Below, in pieces: positions 59,660 through 64,000 of a DNA stretch of 64,000 bases; positions within the stretch are counted from its first letter, which is position 1; every line of letters starts with the position of its first letter. Both the position numbers and the translations under genes were made by a program. The stretch spans positions 1 to 64,000 of the forward strand of contig JAQGBZ010000297.1 of assembly GCA_034687125.1 (NCBI GenBank). Direction: 5' to 3'. Under the pieces are notes generated by a model. It had not been told where the DNA came from. It worked only from the letters and a program-made list of their open reading frames with translations, and did not search any database. Origin of the DNA: Neelides folsomi (taxonomy: Eukaryota; Arthropoda; Collembola; Neelipleona; Neelidae).

Positions 59660-61894
59660 TTAATATTCAAAACCAGGAATCGGTATCAAACGAGGGGGGA
59701 ATGTAGATACAATGAGGGAACATTTGGAATTTGCACTTCTCAATTCCTGGTTTAACTCTTCAATTTCTTCGTTATTAATCGACCAACATTCCAAATCTCC
59801 AATTCTTTTCATATTGGGGCACGCAGAAATTAAACGCTTCAAGGCAGTTGAGGAAATGTCAGTAGGGCGAATGATAAATTCTTCAAGACTTTCTGGAATC
59901 ATGTGATTGTCGATAAATTCATTAATATGGTCGTCGTTGAGTTTCCGGAGATCGTCAGATTCAACCCGCACATTCTTCACATCAAGGATTTTCAAATTGT
60001 CGGACCTCGTTAACAATGAAACAATTGTTGTGTCCTATAATAAGATTATTCCAAATTCCAAATATATACCATAACCATATAAGTATACTTGTTATCTAAT
60101 ATGTAAATACTATTTATTAAATAATATTTACAATATTTTTGTATAAATTTCTTATAATTAATATATTGATCTTACTTCTAAAGTCCATATTTCAACAAAT
60201 TGTAGAAATCTAAATCTATAAGGACTTGAATCAAGATTTCCTGTAACGCGTCCTTTAATGTTTTTTATGTTCGGACAATACAAGGCAAGATCTGAGAGTG
60301 TGACAATTTTTCGAAAACTCCAACTGAAACTCTCCCATGGCATAATAAGTTTGGTAACAGTTGGAAATGGTGACAATTTGAGTTCGAAAAATCCCTATTT
60401 TATATTTTAATAAATGAGCCATAAATTACAACATTTTATTAAAATACCAATTTATACTATATTTTAAAATGTATATTTTAAATAATTAATTTTATAGTAA
60501 TATAGGAATTAACGTTCAATATGTATGTAAATGTTAATTTTATGATTGTTACTCTAATGTAAAGACATCCCAATTTTCTTGCATAAATTTCAAAATTCCC
60601 ATTGGGTAATTTGTACAAATCAATTTCAAAGATAGAATTGGGAGATTGATCAGCGCTATTCAAAACGATTTTCAGAACATTTTCCAAATTAGTCATTTCC
60701 TCATCTGACCATATGAATTCACATTCATTCCGTTCAAACGCCTCTTTTAAGAAATTCAATTTAAATCCAATTTGATATTTTAGCCCAAAAATGATCCTTG
60801 GATATTTTGGCCGAAACACAACAACATCCGGTGGGTTGGGAACTCGATATCCAATGTCCATTATAAGACCAAAAACTTGAAGCCCTGCATTGGTCACTTT
60901 ACTATTGAGGGAAAATCTGACACTTTGCAAGTTTTTGACACATGAAGTTTTCCACCCATCTTCTACATGTTTCAAATGGAAAGTGTTCCAATCTTCATTC
61001 ATAGATCTTGTCTGAGCACTTGGTTTATTATTCAATCGAAGGAGTCTTGAAGTAAAAGAAAAGCTAATTAATTCCTTGATCATCTCATTCATTTTGATGC
61101 GGCGTTTCGGTTGAAGTAATGAAAGGTTTTTTAAGCCGGAATCAGTGATCCTGAGCGATCTCGCAAAATCCATGCGCATTAATAGCGGGCAGGATTTAGC
61201 CAAAGTGAGAAGAATGCTGTCGTCGACTGCACCGCGAAGAGTCAAAGAGCGTAAAAATGGGGCGTTTGTCAAAATCTTCTTGATGATTCTTCCTTCGATT
61301 ACTTCTTCCCTTGGCCATAATGAAAGCGAGATCAAATGATTTAAAACTGATTTGGAAATAAGACTCTGAAATATTTTTGTTTCGTCCTTGGAAAGACAAC
61401 GGTCTGAATTAAATCCCCAGAACCAAAGCTTGGTATTTAATGTGCAACAGTCAGTTCCCCTGTAATTGTATCAATTAGAGAACAAACTCAATATTTGTAT
61501 TTTATTGTTATTGTGGAGTTAATTATTTTATAAATTCGAAATTCGAGGTATACTTGTACGATCCTACAAGATCAATTGATTTGAATCCTATAGGAGGAGG
61601 AAATATGGAGAAAGTTCTTATGGTTGCTTTCATAGAGCAATAGGTCGTTACACATCTTCGGTTAATGTCAAAGATCACTTCTGGCGGAAGATGTTGGAAA
61701 TAGTTCTTAAATTCATTTTGAGTTTTTCTGTTGAATTTCTCATCAGGGATTTCTTTAATCATTCGAATGATGAAGTCAAGAGATTCGTTTTTGAGCATTA
61801 TTTGTCCCTTGATTCGATTCCACCCGCGATTGAATTTACAAGTGTAGGTCTTCTTTGTGGAGTTGGTATTGGCCGTATTGGTTGCGATTTCCAT
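59660..61894 (-). CDS. Leucine-rich-repeat protein, F-box-like, 4 exons
   Basis: The model has four exons: 61894-61554, 61459-60553, 60394-60176 and 60034-59660, about 613 residues. Donors are gtatac, gtaaca and gtaaga; phases agree (2, 0, 0). The N-terminal region has a short LPPEVIFDI segment, as at the start of an F-box. The rest consists of irregular leucine-rich repeats (FLRSLTLRGAVDDSILLTLA, CPLLMRMDFARSLRITDSGL, CPNIKNIKG, CPNMKRIGDLECW). F-box/LRR proteins bring substrates to SCF ubiquitin ligases (family knowledge), but the F-box here is weak, so that function is a guess. The next gene upstream (62469-64000) is similar in kind and on the same strand, suggesting a tandem pair. The first ATG in frame after a stop is at 61894. 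Confidence 0.75.
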
Positions 61895-62468
61895 CACTCG
61901 AATTATAGATATGGATTTACCTTGTACTTATTTAATTATGACGAATAAAGGTCGGTTCATTAAAAACAAAATCAATGAGAGTTGAGATGGTCTTAAAAGA
62001 TTTCAATTAGGAATATGGTTGTGGTTTCCAAATGGTACGAAATTAAAATTCATTCATTTGATTCCTTTCATTCTTTATATTTCTTTTGTATAATTTATTC
62101 CATTTGTTTTTGGGATAAATCGTATAATTCAAATCCCATGTCAATTTAATATGAGGTCTTTTAAATGAATTTGGTTCATTTCAGAGATGAACATTTAAAA
62201 TATAATTAATCAGATTAATCATTGGCATTTTTGTATGAATAGAATGAATACATTTGATTTAAGGCTTAATATGAGATATAATGAATATAAAATCATTTTT
62301 AGAGATAAGCTTTGAAATAATGAATATCGAATATTCTAAACAACAATTTTGATTTATTTTTCGTTTTAACAATTCAAAATATTTGTTTAACAGATAAACT
62401 GATAAATATCCTAGATTAAATAATTTTTGGAATGATTAAAAATTGGAAGAGAAGTTGTTACTAAAAAT
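61895..62468. other. Intergenic spacer between two LRR genes
   Basis: AT-rich, with no recognised gene or repeat. It contains the promoter side of the 59660-61894 gene. Confidence 0.5.
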
Positions 62469-64000
62469 TTATGAATCAACATTGTTTGGGCAAAAATTAT
62501 CGAGATAAGAGAAAAATTCATCTTCTAAGAGATCCTTTGGGCAAAAACATGTCAGGTAAGTAATTTGACATTTTGGCAGCATTTCGCGGATTGCAGATTT
62601 TGCTATTGAACATAAACACTTGTCTCCAGTTAACTTGAGATCCAAGAGTCTCGGCAAATTCTTACCAATTTCTTCGAGAATGATTCCCGGGATCTGAAAT
62701 CGTAAAGACGTTATTTACTAACTTTACTTACATACAAAGTCAATATAATTTAATAATTTTAATGGCTATTTTAATTATTAAATTACATATGGTAGGCGAA
62801 GATTTGTGAGCGTATTCCTCAATGAGTAAATCCCAGCTTCAAGAATCCAACTTCTTTGGAAGCTTTGGAAAACGTGGCCTTTCAAAGTTCCCCCCTTCCC
62901 ATGAATTTCCAGCTTCTTTAAACCTTTTAAATTAATTATAATTAACTACCATCCTAATAACCATAATTTAATCAAAAATCAGAAATTTTAATTATTATTC
63001 ATTAATATCATTAATCAACATTACAATTAAATAAGGTAAATTACATGGTAAATTCCCAACAAAACCATTTGTCCAAATCTCGTAATTCTCTGAAAATTGT
63101 CCAATAGAGAAATGCAGATGATTTTCCAATGGAACGCCCAATTCCTTCTCGCTCAATTTGTAAATGATTTTATCTTCAACTCTCGCGTCCCATTGGATCT
63201 CAATTGTCTCCAAACATCTTGGCAATTGTTTGCAAAAATAAGTGAACGTTTTCCCAGACATTGTGTGACCCGAAAGACTGATGACGTGAAGTGCAGGAAA
63301 ATGTGTAAACAACCAACTTATTCTTTTCTCTCTGTGAAATTTCTCATTTAACAAAATCTCCATATATTTAACTCCAAAATGGGGATTTAACGATCCAAAT
63401 CGAACTTGTTGAGAAATTTCCTTCCCTGTGATTTTCTCTATGGCAGAGTTCATCTTCGGAGCTGTGGAAAACTGAGAATTTGAATTTCCATCTGAAGTTA
63501 AATGTTCTTCGATCCCGTAACAGTCCAAAGAATCTTCATGGTTGTTTTCATTTAATAAATTATATTCAAGGGCTTTGAAAGGATGTCCAAGTTTAAGGCA
63601 TTTAAGTGAAGGTAATTTCTCTGGTTTGATTGCAGCAATTGGAAAGTTCAACTGTTCCACGTACAATTCTTTCAAACGTGGTAAAAATGGGAATTTGAAT
63701 CTTGTAGTAACAGTTGGGCAAATGGTGAGACGTTCCAATGAATCTTCAAGTGTTGAAAGGAAATCTTCATATTTAACTTCCATTTCCGACCAAACTTCAT
63801 AAGATTTAATTGTGGTGAAGAGTTCCTTAATTGGCAGGTGTTGCATGGTCAATTTGGAAATGACTCCTTGGCTCAAACCATCAAAAGCCCAAACGAAAAT
63901 TTTCAATTTTTTGAATAAAGACGACCTCAGAGCTTTTGATTTATTCTTGGTCCATTGAGGGATTCTTGAATGATGCGGCACATCGTCATTTCCAATGAGT
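62469..64000 (-). CDS. Leucine-rich-repeat protein, 5' end outside the window
   Basis: Three exons are visible: 64000 (edge) to 63045, 62923-62787 and 62693-62469. They join with phases 1 and 0 (donors gtaatt at both sites). The first contains LPRLKELYVEQLNFPIAAI, LPSLKCLKLGHPFKA and FPALHVISLSGHTM. The second has LKKLEIHGKGGTLKGH and NTLTNLRLPY. The last has LPRLLDLKLTGDKCLCSI and ends NNVDS. The open frame continues to the window edge without an ATG (IGNDDVPHHSRIP), so the start is missing. LRR spacing resembles F-box/LRR proteins; an F-box would be expected upstream. It is tandem with the gene at 59660. Confidence 0.75.

Overview
This is an AT-rich animal nuclear DNA window with short introns (mostly about 50-150 bases). 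It carries chemoreceptor genes of the gustatory (Gr) and ionotropic (IR) types, ZAD-like and C2H2 zinc-finger genes, Ig-domain receptor tyrosine kinases, an SLC34 phosphate transporter, many TA-flanked DNA transposon remnants and a short CCTAA/TTAGG tract. Together these point to an arthropod. The secreted crystallin-like protein and the paired VEGFR/PDGFR-like kinases would fit a springtail (Collembola), but that placement is an inference from gene content and was not tested.

Layout. 0.7-6.1 kb: two divergent Gr genes, each with a long first exon and two tiny 3' exons, separated by two short transposon-like elements. 6.4-8.1 kb: a C2H2 zinc-finger gene. 8.7-9.5 kb: a small secreted beta/gamma-crystallin-like gene. 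10.4-12.2 kb: a dead polypeptide GalNAc-transferase. 12.5-14.4 kb: a ZAD-like/AT-hook regulator. 15.4-31.1 kb: two paralogous receptor tyrosine kinases flanking a membrane dipeptidase, with transposons in introns and in the spacer. 31-44 kb: gene-poor, with several small elements, a degenerate intron-containing mariner and a small lysine-rich gene. 44.3-46.5 kb: a single-exon IR-like receptor. 49.6-53.2 kb: an SLC34 sodium/phosphate cotransporter with eight exons. 53.5-58.9 kb: a zinc-finger locus on the minus strand that shares an N-terminal exon family with the gene at 6.4 kb. 59.7-64 kb: two tandem leucine-rich-repeat (F-box-like) genes, the second cut by the window edge.

For many genes the exon joins were worked out by hand from GT/AG sites, reading phase and comparison between paralogs within the window. 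The agreement of phases (for example the 90- and 72-nt exons in both Gr genes, and the phase-1 joins in the zinc-finger genes) is the main support for these models. No similarity search was run, so family names rest on recognised motifs. I see no operon-like functional system. The genes look like an ordinary eukaryotic neighbourhood with local duplication (Gr, RTK, zinc finger, LRR) and heavy transposon traffic.
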